The position numbers and the translations under genes are program-made. Below are positions 16,938 through 25,676 of a DNA stretch of 64,000 nucleotides, in pieces; within the stretch, counting starts at the first letter, position 1; the number at the start of each line of letters is the position of its first letter. The notes under the pieces were generated by a model that worked only from the letters and a program-made list of their open reading frames with translations, searched no databases and was not told the origin of the DNA. Source of the DNA: Kitasatospora aureofaciens (GTDB lineage: Bacteria > Actinomycetota > Actinomycetes > Streptomycetales > Streptomycetaceae); assembly GCF_001188955.3 (NCBI RefSeq), contig NZ_JPRF03000001.1, positions 496,001-560,000 on the forward strand. The letters run 5' to 3'.

Positions 16938-17383
16938 GTGACCGGGCAGCGGGGGCCACGGAGCGGTCATCGGGCTGTGGCGCACACGGCGGACCTGCGA
17001 GTGGAGGCGTGGGCGCCGACTGCGGAGGGCTGCATCCGCGAGGCGGTGCGCGCCGTGGTCGAGGGCTTCGCGGACACCTCCGGGGCCCGGCCGGCCGGGG
17101 GCGCGTGTGCGGCGGTCACGGCGGACAGCGACGAGGATCTGCTGGTGTCCCTGGAGGAGGAGGTCATCTACCGGATGGACGTCGACGGCGAGATCCCCCT
17201 CGACACGGAGGTCGAAACGGTCCGCGCCGCCGGGGACGGCCGGGCGGTGTCGGTCCGCTTCACGATGCGGAAGCCGACACCGCCGAGCAGATCGGGGCGG
17301 TACCCAAGGCCGTCTCGCTGCACGGTCTCCACCTGACCGGCGGCCGCGAGGGCTGGAGCTGCCAGGTGACGCTCGACGTCTGA
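16938..17383 (+). pseudogene. Archease, one-base frameshift
   Basis: GTG 16938 (GAGGGGAG upstream) opens GHRAVAHTADLRVEAWAPTA, the archease start with its HTAD metal-binding motif, followed by EEVIYRMDVDGEIPLDTEVE. At about 17263 the frame is lost. Dropping into the next frame gives DAEADTAEQIGAVPKAVSLH and GWSCQVTLDV to the stop at 17383, exactly the family C-terminus. One missing base explains it (TTCAC-GAT for TTCACxGAT). Archease activates the RtcB RNA ligase, encoded 1 kb downstream, so the two genes form a functional pair. Confidence 0.85.
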
Positions 17384-17388
17384 ACACG

Positions 17389-18393
17389 ATGGGGAAACGG
17401 GGCGGAGGAATGGCGCTCACGGTGGCACTGGCCGGTGACACGATGCTCGGGCGCGGCGTGGCCGAGCAGCTGCGGCGCTCGCCGACGCCGCAGGCACTGT
17501 TCGCCACAGAGGTACGGCAGGCACTCGCGGAAGCCGATCTCGTCGTGCTCAACCTGGAGTGCTGCATCTCCGGCCGGGGGAACCGCTGGCCGAACCCGTA
17601 CAGGCCGTTCTTCTTCCGCGCCCCTCCCGCCGCCGCCGACGTGCTCGCCGGGCTGGGCGTGGACTGCGTGACCCTGGCCAACAACCACGCCCTGGACTAC
17701 GGCTACGACGCCCTCGTCGACACCCGTGGCCTGCTGGAGCGCGCAGGCGTTCGCACGGTGGGTGCAGGTCGGGACGTTCTGGCGGCACGGGAGTTCGCGG
17801 TGCTGGAAGCAGGCGGGGCGCGGCTGGCGGTGGTCGGTGTCACGGACCACCCGGAGGACTACGCGGCCGGCGGGCAGCGTCCGGGGGTGGCCTGGGCCGA
17901 CCTTCACAGTGGCGTGCCCGACTGGCTGGCTTCGCTGGTGGCCCGGGCCGCGCGGGAGACGGATGTCGTGCTGGTCACGGCGCACTGGGGCCCCAACATG
18001 ACCTCGCGGCCGCCGGCACACGTGCTCGCGGCGGCCCCACAGCTGCTGGCGGCCGGTGCGACGCTGGTCGCCGGGCACTCCGCCCACGTCTTCCACGGCG
18101 TCGCCGACCGGATCATCTACGACATGGGCGACTTCGTCGACGACTACGCCGTCCACCCGGCGCTGCGCAACGACCTGGGGCTGCTGTTCCTGGTCACTTT
18201 CGACGGGCTCGAGCCCGCACATCTGGCCCCGGTCCGGCTGGAGGCGCTGCCCCTGTTCCTCGATTTCTGCCACACCCGCCTTGCTCGCGGCGAGGAGTGG
18301 GAGTGGATTCGCGGGCGGTTCACCGCCGCCTGCGCCGAGTTCGGCACCGACGTGGGCGAGCGGGCCGGGCGGCTGACGGTCGACTGGAGATGA
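17389..18393 (+). CDS. CapA-family metallophosphatase-like protein
   Basis: 334 aa (327 if ATG 17410 is used; GGAGGA sits too close to that ATG for a normal site). The CapA/PgsA signature is clear: [44 protein letters not shown] and [12 protein letters not shown], ending with [11 protein letters not shown]. These are the metal-binding D, N and H positions of the calcineurin-like CapA fold. Members often sit beside rtcB and archease in actinobacteria, so a role in RNA-end or phosphate handling is plausible, not shown. No signal peptide, so cytoplasmic. The stop overlaps rtcB by 4 bp. Confidence 0.9.
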   Translation: MGKRGGGMALTVALAGDTMLGRGVAEQLRRSPTPQALFATEVRQALAEADLVVLNLECCISGRGNRWPNPYRPFFFRAPPAAADVLAGLGVDCVTLANNHALDYGYDALVDTRGLLERAGVRTVGAGRDVLAAREFAVLEAGGARLAVVGVTDHPEDYAAGGQRPGVAWADLHSGVPDWLASLVARAARETDVVLVTAHWGPNMTSRPPAHVLAAAPQLLAAGATLVAGHSAHVFHGVADRIIYDMGDFVDDYAVHPALRNDLGLLFLVTFDGLEPAHLAPVRLEALPLFLDFCHTRLARGEEWEWIRGRFTAACAEFGTDVGERAGRLTVDWR

Positions 18394-19827
18394 GTGACGT
18401 GGAGATCACGCTTGTCGAGGAGAGCCCCTACCGCTTCCGTATCGAGCAGAGGGATCAGATGCGGGTACCCGGGGTGGTGTTCGCGTCCAGGGAACTGCTG
18501 CCGCAGGCTGCGGGCGACAAGGCGTTGGAACAGGTGGCGAACGTGGCGACCCTGCCCGGCATCGTCCGCGCCTCCTTCGCCATGCCGGACGTGCACTGGG
18601 GCTACGGCTTCCCGATCGGCGGGGTGGCCGCCACCGACATCGCCCACGGAGGGGTCGTCTCACCCGGCGGCGTCGGCTTCGACATCTCCTGCGGCGTACG
18701 GCTGCTGGCAGCCGGCATCGACCGCGAGGAACTCGGCCACCACCGGATGCGGCACCTGATGGACATCCTGGACACCACCATCCCGCGCGGCATGGGACGC
18801 GGCGGCCTGTGGAAGCTGTCGGGCACCGAGGAGATGGACGACCTGCTGGTCGGCGGCGCCCGCTACGCCGTCGAGCACGGCCACGGCGTCCCACGCGACC
18901 TGGCCCGCTGCGAGGACCACGGCGTCCTCGCAGGCGCCGCCCCCGGACAGGTCGGCAACCGGGCCGTGGAACGCGGCCTCCACCAGGTCGGCAGCCTCGG
19001 CAGCGGCAACCACTTCCTTTGAAGTACAAGCCGTCGACCACCTCTACGCCCCCGACGTCGCTGCCGCCTTCGGTCTGCACACCGGCCAGGTCTGCGCCAT
19101 GATCCACTGCGGCTCACGGGGCCTGGGCCACCAGGTCTGCACCGACCACGTCCGCACCATGGACCGCTCGATGCACCGCTACCGCATCGTCGTCCCCGAC
19201 CAGCAGCTCGCCTGCACGCCCGTCGACTCCCCGCCCGGCCGCGACTACCTCGGCGCGATGGCCGCAGCCGCCAACTACGCCCGCGCCAACCGGCAACTGC
19301 TCGCCGAGGCCACCCGCCGCGCCTTCGCCACGGCCGCCGGGGCGGGACTGGAACTGATCTACGACATCTCCCACAACACCGCCAAACTCGAGACACACGA
19401 GGTGGACGGCGTCGAACGACCGCTGTGCGTCCACCGCAAGGGCGCCACCCGCGCACTGCCGCCCGGCCACCCCGACCTGCCCGAGGACCTCGCCGACGCC
19501 GGCCAGCCGGTACTGGTCCCCGGCACGATGGGCACCGCCTCCTACGTGATGGTCGGCCTGCCCGGAAACGACGCCTTCCACTCCGCCTGCCACGGCGCCG
19601 GGCGCGTGTGGAGCCGCCACCACGCGCTGCGCATGGTGCGCGGCGAGCGGCTGCGCGACCAACTGGAGGCGAGCGGCATCGCGGTGCGCCCGTCGTCGTG
19701 GCGCGGGCTCGCGGAGGAGGCGCCCGAGGCGTACAAGGACGTCGACGCCGTTGCCGCCGCCACCGAGGGCGCGGGGCTCGCCCGGCTCGTCGCCCGCCTG
19801 GTGCCGCTGGGTGTTGTTAAGGGCTGA
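18390..19827 (+). pseudogene. rtcB: RNA ligase RtcB, one-base insertion
   Basis: ATG 18390 overlaps the capA-like stop. The first half reads [35 protein letters not shown] and [10 protein letters not shown]. These are RtcB motifs, including the Cys and His that bind manganese. TTT at 19018-19020 then creates a TGA. With one T fewer, the frame continues [64 protein letters not shown] and [13 protein letters not shown] to 19827. The guanylylation histidine (the [10 protein letters not shown] region) is intact. RtcB joins 2',3'-cyclic phosphate and 5'-OH RNA ends with GTP. A homopolymer sequencing error would look the same. Confidence 0.88.
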
Positions 19828-20002
19828 CGATGGTCGCGGCGGAAGGCGGCCCCGATCGCCGGGTCACCCGGCGGTGATGAGCCAGGGGCTTGGAGAAGAT
19901 CTGAGCCCGGGAAGGGGGTGGCCGCGTCCTGCCTGGTGCCCCGGGCGCTGCCGAGCCAGGGGCTGCCCGAGGTGGATGCGGGGGCGTGGAGCGGCGGGTG
20001 CG

Positions 20003-20941
20003 TCAGCCGCGCAGCAGAAGGGTGTCCAACGGCTCGCCGCCGTGCGGCAGAGCGATGGCTTCGGCGAGCAGCGGCGCCACGGTGCGTACGCGGTGGGGCA
20101 GCGTGGGGATACGGGGCGGGGGGACGGTGTCGGCGACCACGAGGCGGCTGATCGGTAGCCGGGCGAGCCGGTCGGTGGCGCGGTCCCCGAGCAGGGGGTG
20201 GGTGGCGGCGACGGTGATGTCCGGTGCCGCGTCATGGGCCAGCAGGACCTTGACGGCCGCCCTGACGGTGCCGCCGGTGCTGATCATGTCGTCGACGATC
20301 ACCGCGGGCCGGACGACGACATCGCCGACCAGTTCCTCGGCCTTTACGTTGCTGCCGGACAGGCGGGTCTTGCGGACGATGGCGACCGGCCGGCCGAGCA
20401 ACTCGCCATAGTGTTCAGCGAGTTTGACGGCGCCGAGGTCGGGCGAGACCACCACGGCGGCTGCGGGTGTGTGCTCGGCCAGCGCGGCGGCGAGCAGCGG
20501 TACCGCGCTGAGCGTCTCGACGGGGATGCTGCTCATCGCTTCGAGGGTCGGGGTGTGGGGGTCGACGACGACCAGCCGGTCGGCACCGGCGGCCGCCAGG
20601 GCGTCGAGCGCCACGCGGGCGCCGACCGACTGCCCGGCCCGGGTGCGGCGGTCCTGGCGGGCGTAGCCGAAGTAGGGGACGACGGCGGTGACTCGGCGCG
20701 TGCCTGCGCGGCGGCATGCGTCGAGGAGCAGCAGGAGTTCGATCAGGTGCTCCTTCACGTCGCGACCGGTGGGCTGGACGACGTACACGTCCTCGCCGCG
20801 GACATGGCCGACGACGGGCTGCAACTCGCCGTCGGGAAAGCGTTCCACCTCGCATTCGACCGGCTCGGTGCCGAGTGCCTCCGAGACGGCGTCGCCGAGC
20901 GTGGGATGGGCCGTGCCCGGGAGGATCCGTGGGTTCGTCAT
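20003..20941 (-). CDS. prs: Ribose-phosphate pyrophosphokinase (PRPP synthetase)
   Basis: 312 aa, full length. The N-terminal half carries VERFPDGELQPVV (substrate loop) and VVPYFGYARQDRRTRAGQSV (the PRPP-synthetase ATP loop). The C-terminal half carries the PRPP motif VIVDDMISTGGTV. It makes PRPP from ribose-5-phosphate and ATP. This divergent copy lies beside genes that consume PRPP (the pncB-like gene and the PRTase fusion), so it may feed stress-time nucleotide/NAD salvage. It is probably an accessory paralogue of the housekeeping prs, which is not in the window. Confidence 0.92.
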   Translation of the reverse strand: MTNPRILPGTAHPTLGDAVSEALGTEPVECEVERFPDGELQPVVGHVRGEDVYVVQPTGRDVKEHLIELLLLLDACRRAGTRRVTAVVPYFGYARQDRRTRAGQSVGARVALDALAAAGADRLVVVDPHTPTLEAMSSIPVETLSAVPLLAAALAEHTPAAAVVVSPDLGAVKLAEHYGELLGRPVAIVRKTRLSGSNVKAEELVGDVVVRPAVIVDDMISTGGTVRAAVKVLLAHDAAPDITVAATHPLLGDRATDRLARLPISRLVVADTVPPPRIPTLPHRVRTVAPLLAEAIALPHGGEPLDTLLLRG

Positions 20942-21155
20942 CGCGCCTCCCGCGTGTTCCCGGCTGTCGCGGGCCGTCTGTGCGAGCTCACCACAGCGGT
21001 ACGGCGAGCGGTCGGTCGGCGTCGTGGGCGCGGGCCCGGACGGTCATGGCTTCCCTGTACTCCGCCGGTGCGATCAGCCCGGCCAGCAGAGCGGCGGCGA
21101 ACAGGCGCTCCACCTCGTCCCCGCTCACCGCCGGGGCGCCCGCCGTGGCTCCCAA

Positions 21156-21186
21156 GCGTCCCGCGGTCGATCCGGCCCACCCGCTG
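21156..21186 (+). repeat. 31-bp inverted repeat, left copy
   Basis: Identical to the reverse complement of 25276-25306; part of the same IS5-type transposase gene. The two copies bracket 4.1 kb. Confidence 0.9.
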
Positions 21187-21925
21187 GGGTGTCACCGGCC
21201 ACGCATCGGTGACCGGATCGTGTTCGACAAGTTACTGCAACTGCTGCGGTTCGGCTGCTCGTACCAGGCGATCGCCGACACCACCTGCTCGGCGACCACC
21301 ATCCGCAACCGCCGCGACGAGTGGATCCGGCTTGGCGTCTTCGCCCGGCTCAAGCAGATCGCGCTGGAGCCCTACGACCGGATCGTCGGGCTGGAGCTCG
21401 ACCGGATCGCCGTCGACGGCTCGACCACCAAGGCCCCCGGCGGCGGCGAGGTCGCCGGGCGCTCACCGGTCGACCGCGGTAAGCAAGGCCTGAAACGCTC
21501 GGGCATGACGGATGGTTTTGGAATTCCGCTCGGCAGGGTCCTCGCCGTAGCGAACCGCCACGACTCCCCGCTGCTCGCCCCGACCTTGGACCTGCTGGAG
21601 CACCTGGGACCGCTGCCCGACGAGATCACCGTGCACCTGGACGCCGGCTACGACTCGGACAAGACGCGCACCGAACTGGCCGCCCGCAACCTGCACGGCC
21701 GCATTGCGCACAAGGGCGAGAAGGCGCCGATCCAGGCCAGCGAGCGGTGGCACGTCGAGCGCACGGCAGAACGCCTTGCATCGACTTGCCCGTTGCTACG
21801 AGCGCCGTGCGAACGCTGCCAACGCCTTCTTCGACCTCGCGGACACGATCATCACGGTTCGTAACCTGATCCGCCGGGCCTGGACCACCCACCGCTGGGA
21901 CCACCGCCCCAAACGACGCCCATGA
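21156..21925 (+). mobile_element. IS5-family transposase, 5'-truncated and frameshifted
   Basis: The frame reads CSYQAIADTTCSATTIRNRR (HTH), LDRIAVDGSTTKAPGGG (first Asp), TVHLDAGYDSDKTRTEL (second Asp) and ASERWHVERT (Glu), a DDE transposase. After about 21755 it shifts frame and continues RLARCYERRANAANAFFDLA and TIITVRNLIRRAW to 21925. The first ~25 codons are missing here but occur, inverted, at 25276-25371. The 31 bp at 21156-21186 are repeated there exactly. Inactive remnant. Confidence 0.85.
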
Positions 21926-21992
21926 GCCCCGCCCATCTGCCCGGCCTCTTCCGCGCAGACCGTTCGGCGCTGATCAGCAGCCCTGTTGTGGT

Positions 21993-22436
21993 TCAGGCGC
22001 CGCGGGTGTCGTAGGTCTCGCGGTTGGCCAGCACCTCGTCCATGTGCACCTCGGCCCATGCCTTGAGGCCGCGCATCATCTCGTACAGCGACAGGCCGAG
22101 ATCGGTCAGCTCGTAGGACACCGTGACCGGCACGGTCGGCACGACGGTGCGGGACACCAGGCCGTCGCGCTCCAGGGAGCGCAGCGTCTGGGTGAGCATC
22201 TTCTGGCTGACGCCGGCCAGCAGGCGCTGCAGCTCTGAGTAGCGCATCACCCGGGGCCCGCCGGCGCAGCAGGCGCCGGGCTGATGCGCGCTGTCGCTGC
22301 CGAGCGCGGCCAGGATCAGCGTGACCCACTTGTCCGAGATCCGGTCGAGCAGCTTGCGGCTGGGGCAGGCCGCCACGAAGGCGTCGTACTCCACCTTGGC
22401 CTGTGCCCTTTGCTGGGCTGCCGTCATCGTCGCCAT
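21993..22436 (-). CDS. HxlR-family transcriptional regulator
   Basis: 147 aa with a winged-helix HxlR domain: ACPSRKLLDRISDKWVTLIL, MRYSELQRLLAGVSQKMLTQ, TLRSLERDGLVSRTVVPTVP and VSYELTDLGLSLYEMM. The Cys in ACPSR and the CC in GACCAGG may sense electrophiles or oxidants, as in related quinone/aldehyde sensors. It is divergent from the aldo/keto reductase gene, 130 bp away, and would be its repressor. A perfect palindrome in between is the likely operator. Confidence 0.92.
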   Translation of the reverse strand: MATMTAAQQRAQAKVEYDAFVAACPSRKLLDRISDKWVTLILAALGSDSAHQPGACCAGGPRVMRYSELQRLLAGVSQKMLTQTLRSLERDGLVSRTVVPTVPVTVSYELTDLGLSLYEMMRGLKAWAEVHMDEVLANRETYDTRGA

Positions 22437-22463
22437 GGACCGTTCCTCTCACCCGCAGGTGCC

Positions 22464-22519
22464 CTACGCACTTCGAAGTGCCTACTTCCCGATATAAAGC
22501 TACGCACTAATAGTGGTGC
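22464..22519. promoter_or_regulatory. HxlR operator region between regulator and aldo/keto reductase
   Basis: CTACGCACTTCGAAGTGC contains the 14-bp perfect palindrome GCACTTCGAAGTGC at 22468-22481. A second related site, CTACGCACTAATAGTGGTGC, starts at 22500 and shares the first 9 bp. The AT-rich GATATAAAG between them is a candidate -10 region. Confidence 0.7.
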
Positions 22520-22566
22520 AAGGCGCCGTCAGGCACCATCCCCTGGCTCGACACGAAAGGCACACC

Positions 22567-22882
22567 ATGCGCACCTCCTCCGCCTCGCTTCCCGGCGGCA
22601 CCTGGACCCTGGGCGACCTGACCGTCACCCGGTTCGGCTACGGCGCCATGCAGCTCGCGGGCCCCTGGGTCATGGGTCCGCTCGCCGACCGCGACGGGGC
22701 ACTCGCCGTTCTCCGCGAGGCCGTCGGCCTCGGCATCACGCACATTGACACCGCCGATGCCTACGGGCCGCACGTCACCAACCAGCTGATCCGCGAAGCG
22801 CTGCACCCGTACTCCGACTCGCTGCACATCGTGACCAAGGTCGGCGCGACCCGCGACGAGGAGGGAGGCTGGCCTCCGGCAC
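22567..22882 (+). pseudogene. Aldo/keto reductase, N-terminal part
   Basis: ATG 22567 opens TVTRFGYGAMQLAGPWVMGP, HIDTADAYGPHVTNQLIREA and IVTKVGATRDEEGGWPPA, the start of an aldo/keto reductase with the catalytic Asp and Tyr (DTADAYG). Similarity stops near 22882, where IS701-like DNA begins on the other strand. The C-terminal third of the same protein reappears at 25001-25260. The gene was cut by insertion of a ~2.1-kb cassette, and some 150 middle codons are lost. Confidence 0.88.
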
Positions 22883-23337
22883 GATCAACGCTCGCGATAC
22901 CCTTCTTCAGGTCTCCGGTCTCGTCCACGACCAGGACGGCACCTTCATCGCGCAGGTGCTCGACCACGAAGTCCCGGATATCGTCCCGTACTTGATCAGC
23001 GTTCCACGACGCCCGGCGAGCAGGTGCTGCATCCCGGCCGGATTCGCGTCGCCGGCGTGCTCGGCGATCGTCCAGCAGTTCTTCCTCGGTAGGTCCGCGA
23101 GCAGGCCCAGCACGAACGCCCGCGCCCGGCGACGCGGTTCCACCCGGGCGAACCGGCCGGCCACCTTACCCATCAGGCCCTCGAATACCGCCTGCCACCG
23201 GGCAGGGTCTACGCTGTGGCCCACGGCCACCGGCTGATCTTCGTTTGTCGACACAACTCACGATGATCAACGGTGGCTGTCTCCATCGGCGGACCGGCCC
23301 GACCCAGCAAGATCAAGATGCGCGGCTGGAGTACTAG
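22883..23337 (-). mobile_element. IS701-family element fragment (transposase start and left end)
   Basis: From GTG 23254 the minus strand encodes RFARVEPRRRARAFVLGLLA and NCWTIAEHAGDANPAGMQHL, the start of an IS701-type transposase. It then shifts frame after LLAGRR and gives FVVEHLRDEGAVLVVDETGD up to DLKKG, where it is cut. The 83 bp upstream of the GTG end with CTAGTACTCCAG (minus strand), which appears to be the element terminus. Confidence 0.8.
23326..23337 (+). repeat. IS701-like terminus, copy 1
   Basis: CTGGAGTACTAG, repeated in the same orientation at 24989-25000. In both copies it is preceded by a CCAGCAAGATCA-type sequence. It also supplies the TAG stop of the MarR gene. Confidence 0.75.
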
Positions 23338-23822
23338 GATGCGCCGTCGCCGGCAGTCTCGCTGCGGTGCGACTCGAGGCGGTCGACCGCTTGCTCGCTC
23401 CATGCCCGGATGACTGATGCCTGCTCGGGGGTCAGTGAGTCGAGGAAGTGGCGGCGGATGTTGCCGCCGTGCACGAGGATGGCACTCTGGGCGGCGCGGC
23501 GCCCCTGGGCGGTCAGCCCGATCCCCGCACGGCGACCATCCGCCCCGTACTGGGTGCGCTTGACGAAGCCGCGTTTTTCCATCCTCGTCAGCTGGTGTGA
23601 GACGCGGCTCTTGTCCCAGTCGAGGGACTCGGAGAGCTCGCCGACCCGCATCTCGCTGCCGGCGGCCTGCCACAGCGTCACCAGCACGCTGAACTCGGGC
23701 TTCGAGATATCGCAGTCACGCTGTAGACCACGCTCCAGCTCCTTGGTGAGCAGGCGCTGCGCGCGCATCCAGGTATCCCAGAACTCCCACTCCTCCGGTT
23801 CCAGTGATCGAGTCTCTGTCAT
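23334..23822 (-). CDS. MarR-family transcriptional regulator
   Basis: 162 aa from ATG 23822 (a GTG at 23858 would lie inside the operator). Winged-helix features: FSVLVTLWQAAGSEMRVGEL, LDWDKSRVSHQLTRMEKRGF and GIGLTAQGRRAAQSAI. The last codons (AGDGAS-TAG) run into the IS end, so the original C-terminus may have been slightly trimmed. It is divergent from the FMN reductase and faces two inverted repeats with GAGTTG/CAACTC arms, so it probably represses both genes. Confidence 0.9.
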   Translation of the reverse strand: MTETRSLEPEEWEFWDTWMRAQRLLTKELERGLQRDCDISKPEFSVLVTLWQAAGSEMRVGELSESLDWDKSRVSHQLTRMEKRGFVKRTQYGADGRRAGIGLTAQGRRAAQSAILVHGGNIRRHFLDSLTPEQASVIRAWSEQAVDRLESHRSETAGDGAS

Positions 23823-23848
23823 GTCATCGAGAATATCCCCGACCAGCG

Positions 23849-23896
23849 GAGTTGTCACGTCAACTCTAATCGACCTAGAGTTGACACATCAACTCT
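23849..23896. promoter_or_regulatory. MarR operators between marR and the FMN reductase
   Basis: Two dyads with the same half-site: GAGTTG-N6-CAACTC at 23849-23866 and AGAGTTGA-N4-TCAACTCT at 23877-23896. The second is a perfect 8-bp inverted repeat 15 bp before the reductase start. The half-sites also pair across the two boxes (CAACTCT-N9-AGAGTTG, 23861-23883). Confidence 0.75.
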
Positions 23897-23911
23897 CTCG
23901 AAGGGAAGACC

Positions 23912-24499
23912 ATGACACTTCGCATCGCACTCATCCTCGGAAGCACCCGCCCCGGACGCCGCGGCGACCAGATCGCCGCCTGGGCACTGGAGGTCGCCCG
24001 TGCCCACGGCGGTGCCGACTACGAACTCGTCGACCTCGCCGACCACAACCTCGGCAACCTCGACGAGCCCGGCAACCCGAACCTCCAGCAGTACCAGCAC
24101 GACCACACCCGTGCCTGGGGCGCACTCATCGACAGCTTCGACGGCTACGTATTCCTCGTCCCCGAGTACAACCACTCCTACCCCGGAGCGCTGAAGAACG
24201 CCCTGGACTACGTCTACCGGGAGTGGAACGACAAGGCCGCCGGGATCATCAGCTACGGCGGCTGGGTCGCCGGAGCCCGGGCCGCCGAGGCGCTGCGGCT
24301 CGTCCTCGCCGAACTCCAGGTGGCCACGGTCCGCGCCCAGCCCACCATCTCGACACACCCCTCGTTCCACACCGGCGCCTTCGTCCCCCAGGAGGGCCTC
24401 GACACCGCCATGGGCGGCATGCTCGACCAGGTGATCGCGTGGTCCGGTGCGCTGCGCGAGGTGCGCGAGGCCAAGAGGCAGACGGCCACGGCTGCATGA
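23912..24499 (+). CDS. NADPH-dependent FMN reductase
   Basis: 195 aa with a flavodoxin-like fold: ALILGSTRPGRRGDQIAAW (FMN phosphate loop) and FLVPEYNHSYPGALKNALDY (isoalloxazine-binding motif), then GIISYGGWVAGARAAEALR. Members reduce quinones, azo compounds or FMN in the cytoplasm and are often under a neighbouring MarR/HxlR sensor. AAGGGAAGACC precedes the ATG. The gene travels with marR between two IS701-like ends inside the aldo/keto reductase gene, so it was probably acquired as cargo. Confidence 0.93.
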   Translation: MTLRIALILGSTRPGRRGDQIAAWALEVARAHGGADYELVDLADHNLGNLDEPGNPNLQQYQHDHTRAWGALIDSFDGYVFLVPEYNHSYPGALKNALDYVYREWNDKAAGIISYGGWVAGARAAEALRLVLAELQVATVRAQPTISTHPSFHTGAFVPQEGLDTAMGGMLDQVIAWSGALREVREAKRQTATAA

Positions 24500-25000
24500 G
24501 GCCCAGTTCGTGGCCGATCGCGTGCTAGGACGTGGCGAGCCGACGGACGCTGCAAGGAGGCACTGAAGCCCCTACCACCGGCTGCCGATGGACATGATGA
24601 TCAACGGAGGCTGAAGCCCGAGTTCGACAGTTTGCGGGCATACGAGAGCCTGGCGGCCCCTTGATCTGCTGAAATTCGTCTGCCGGGCGTGTGCCTACAG
24701 GTCGCGGTCGGGGCCGTGGCCTGGGAGGTTGGAGGACAGATTGCGTCGCGGGTCGCCATGGCCGAATCGACGAAACATGACGGTTCGTCCGGAACTCTGA
24801 TAGTTCGTCACATAGCTCCCGATGAATCATTGTCAGCAAAACCCGCACTGCGACCTCCGCGTGGGCATGCGAGATCAACTACGTTGCCGCAGGTCAGTCG
24901 CGTGGCGAGCCCCGTGTGCCCACCGACTGTCGAAGTCGGGCGAAGCCATCTCTGCACCGGCCCTGACCAGCAAGATCACGATCTACAGCTGGAGTACTAG
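24500..25000. other. IS701-derived non-coding sequence
   Basis: No gene recognised. GATGATCAACGGAGGCTG (about 24594) resembles GATGATCAACGGTGGCTG beside the first IS701 copy. The right edge repeats the CCAGCAAGATCA ... CTGGAGTACTAG terminus (24969-25000). This is a second, internally scrambled IS701-type left end. Confidence 0.55.
24989..25000 (+). repeat. IS701-like terminus, copy 2
   Basis: CTGGAGTACTAG, direct repeat of 23326-23337. The aldo/keto reductase sequence resumes immediately afterwards. Confidence 0.75.
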
Positions 25001-25260
25001 CCGAGCAGGGGATCGCCTACATGCCCTTGTTCCCCCTCGGCGGCTTCACCCCGCTGCAGTCCTCGGCGCTCACGGCCGTAGCCACCCGGCTGAACGCGAC
25101 GCCGAGGTCCGTCGCCCTGGCCTGGCTGCTGCAGCGGTCGCCGAACATCCTGCTGATCCCCGGCACCTCATCGGTGGCACACCTGCGCGAAAACGTCGCC
25201 GGTGCGGCACTTCCGCTCTCCGAGGACGATCTCGCCGAGCTTGACAAGATCGGCTCCTGA
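25001..25260 (+). pseudogene. Aldo/keto reductase, C-terminal part
   Basis: The frame reads EQGIAYMPLFPLGGFTPLQS, PRSVALAWLLQRSPNILLIP and GTSSVAHLRENVAGAALPLS to the stop at 25260. This is the cofactor-binding end of the enzyme whose start is at 22567. It has no start codon of its own and directly abuts the IS end. Confidence 0.88.
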
Positions 25261-25275
25261 TCCCACGGCGCTACA

Positions 25276-25306
25276 CAGCGGGTGGGCCGGATCGACCGCG
25301 GGACGC
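25276..25306 (-). repeat. 31-bp inverted repeat, right copy
   Basis: Exact reverse complement of 21156-21186. Confidence 0.9.
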
Positions 25307-25371
25307 TCGGACAGCAGCGCCGCGAATTGGTCCCACAGCGGGTCAGTCAGCCATCCTCGAAGGACGGGCAC
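25276..25371 (-). mobile_element. IS5-family transposase, N-terminal fragment (inverted)
   Basis: GTG 25371 starts PVLRGWLTDPLWDQFAALLS and ERPAVDPAHPL, the missing beginning of the transposase at 21156. It stops being similar at 25276. The shared 31 bp (25276-25306) are an exact inverted copy of 21156-21186. GATCACAGAGCGTCGCAAC just upstream may be the IS terminus. Confidence 0.8.
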
Positions 25372-25548
25372 AGGTCTCCCCAGTGATCACAGAGCGTCGC
25401 AACTCCATGATCACGGACACCTGTGCCCGCCTCACTACCCGGCACCCCACCCCGCCTACCTGCGCAGCCCCTTGTTCGACCAGCCTGCCAGGCGGTTCCG
25501 GCGAAGGCAGCGGCTGAACGCCCCGACCCTCGGACGCTGCCCGACGCT

Positions 25549-25632
25549 TCGCTACTGCCGGTGATGGAACGGTTGGTACGCGCCGCCCCCGGAGTGGTGG
25601 ACGCCGACGTCAGGCTCGTCGCACCCGACTGA
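25549..25632 (+). pseudogene. Possible BON-domain tail remnant
   Basis: SLLPVMERLVRAAPGVVDAD and VRLVAPD resemble the BON C-terminus found at 11200-11396 (SLVPIIERL...GVVAVH). About 28 codons, no start; the preceding 170 bp show nothing recognisable. Weak call. Confidence 0.35.
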
Positions 25633-25676
25633 GCCGGCTCCACCGTCGCCCCCGCGGACGGATGGGGCGGGCCCGC

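Noticed and set aside
18390..19827. Programmed frameshift in rtcB
   Set aside because: No slippery heptamer plus structure is evident; CCTTTGA is better explained as a one-base insertion or a read error.
21156..25306. The 31-bp inverted repeats as att sites or transposon ends
   Set aside because: Both copies lie inside the coding sequence of the same transposase, so they are gene fragments, not termini.
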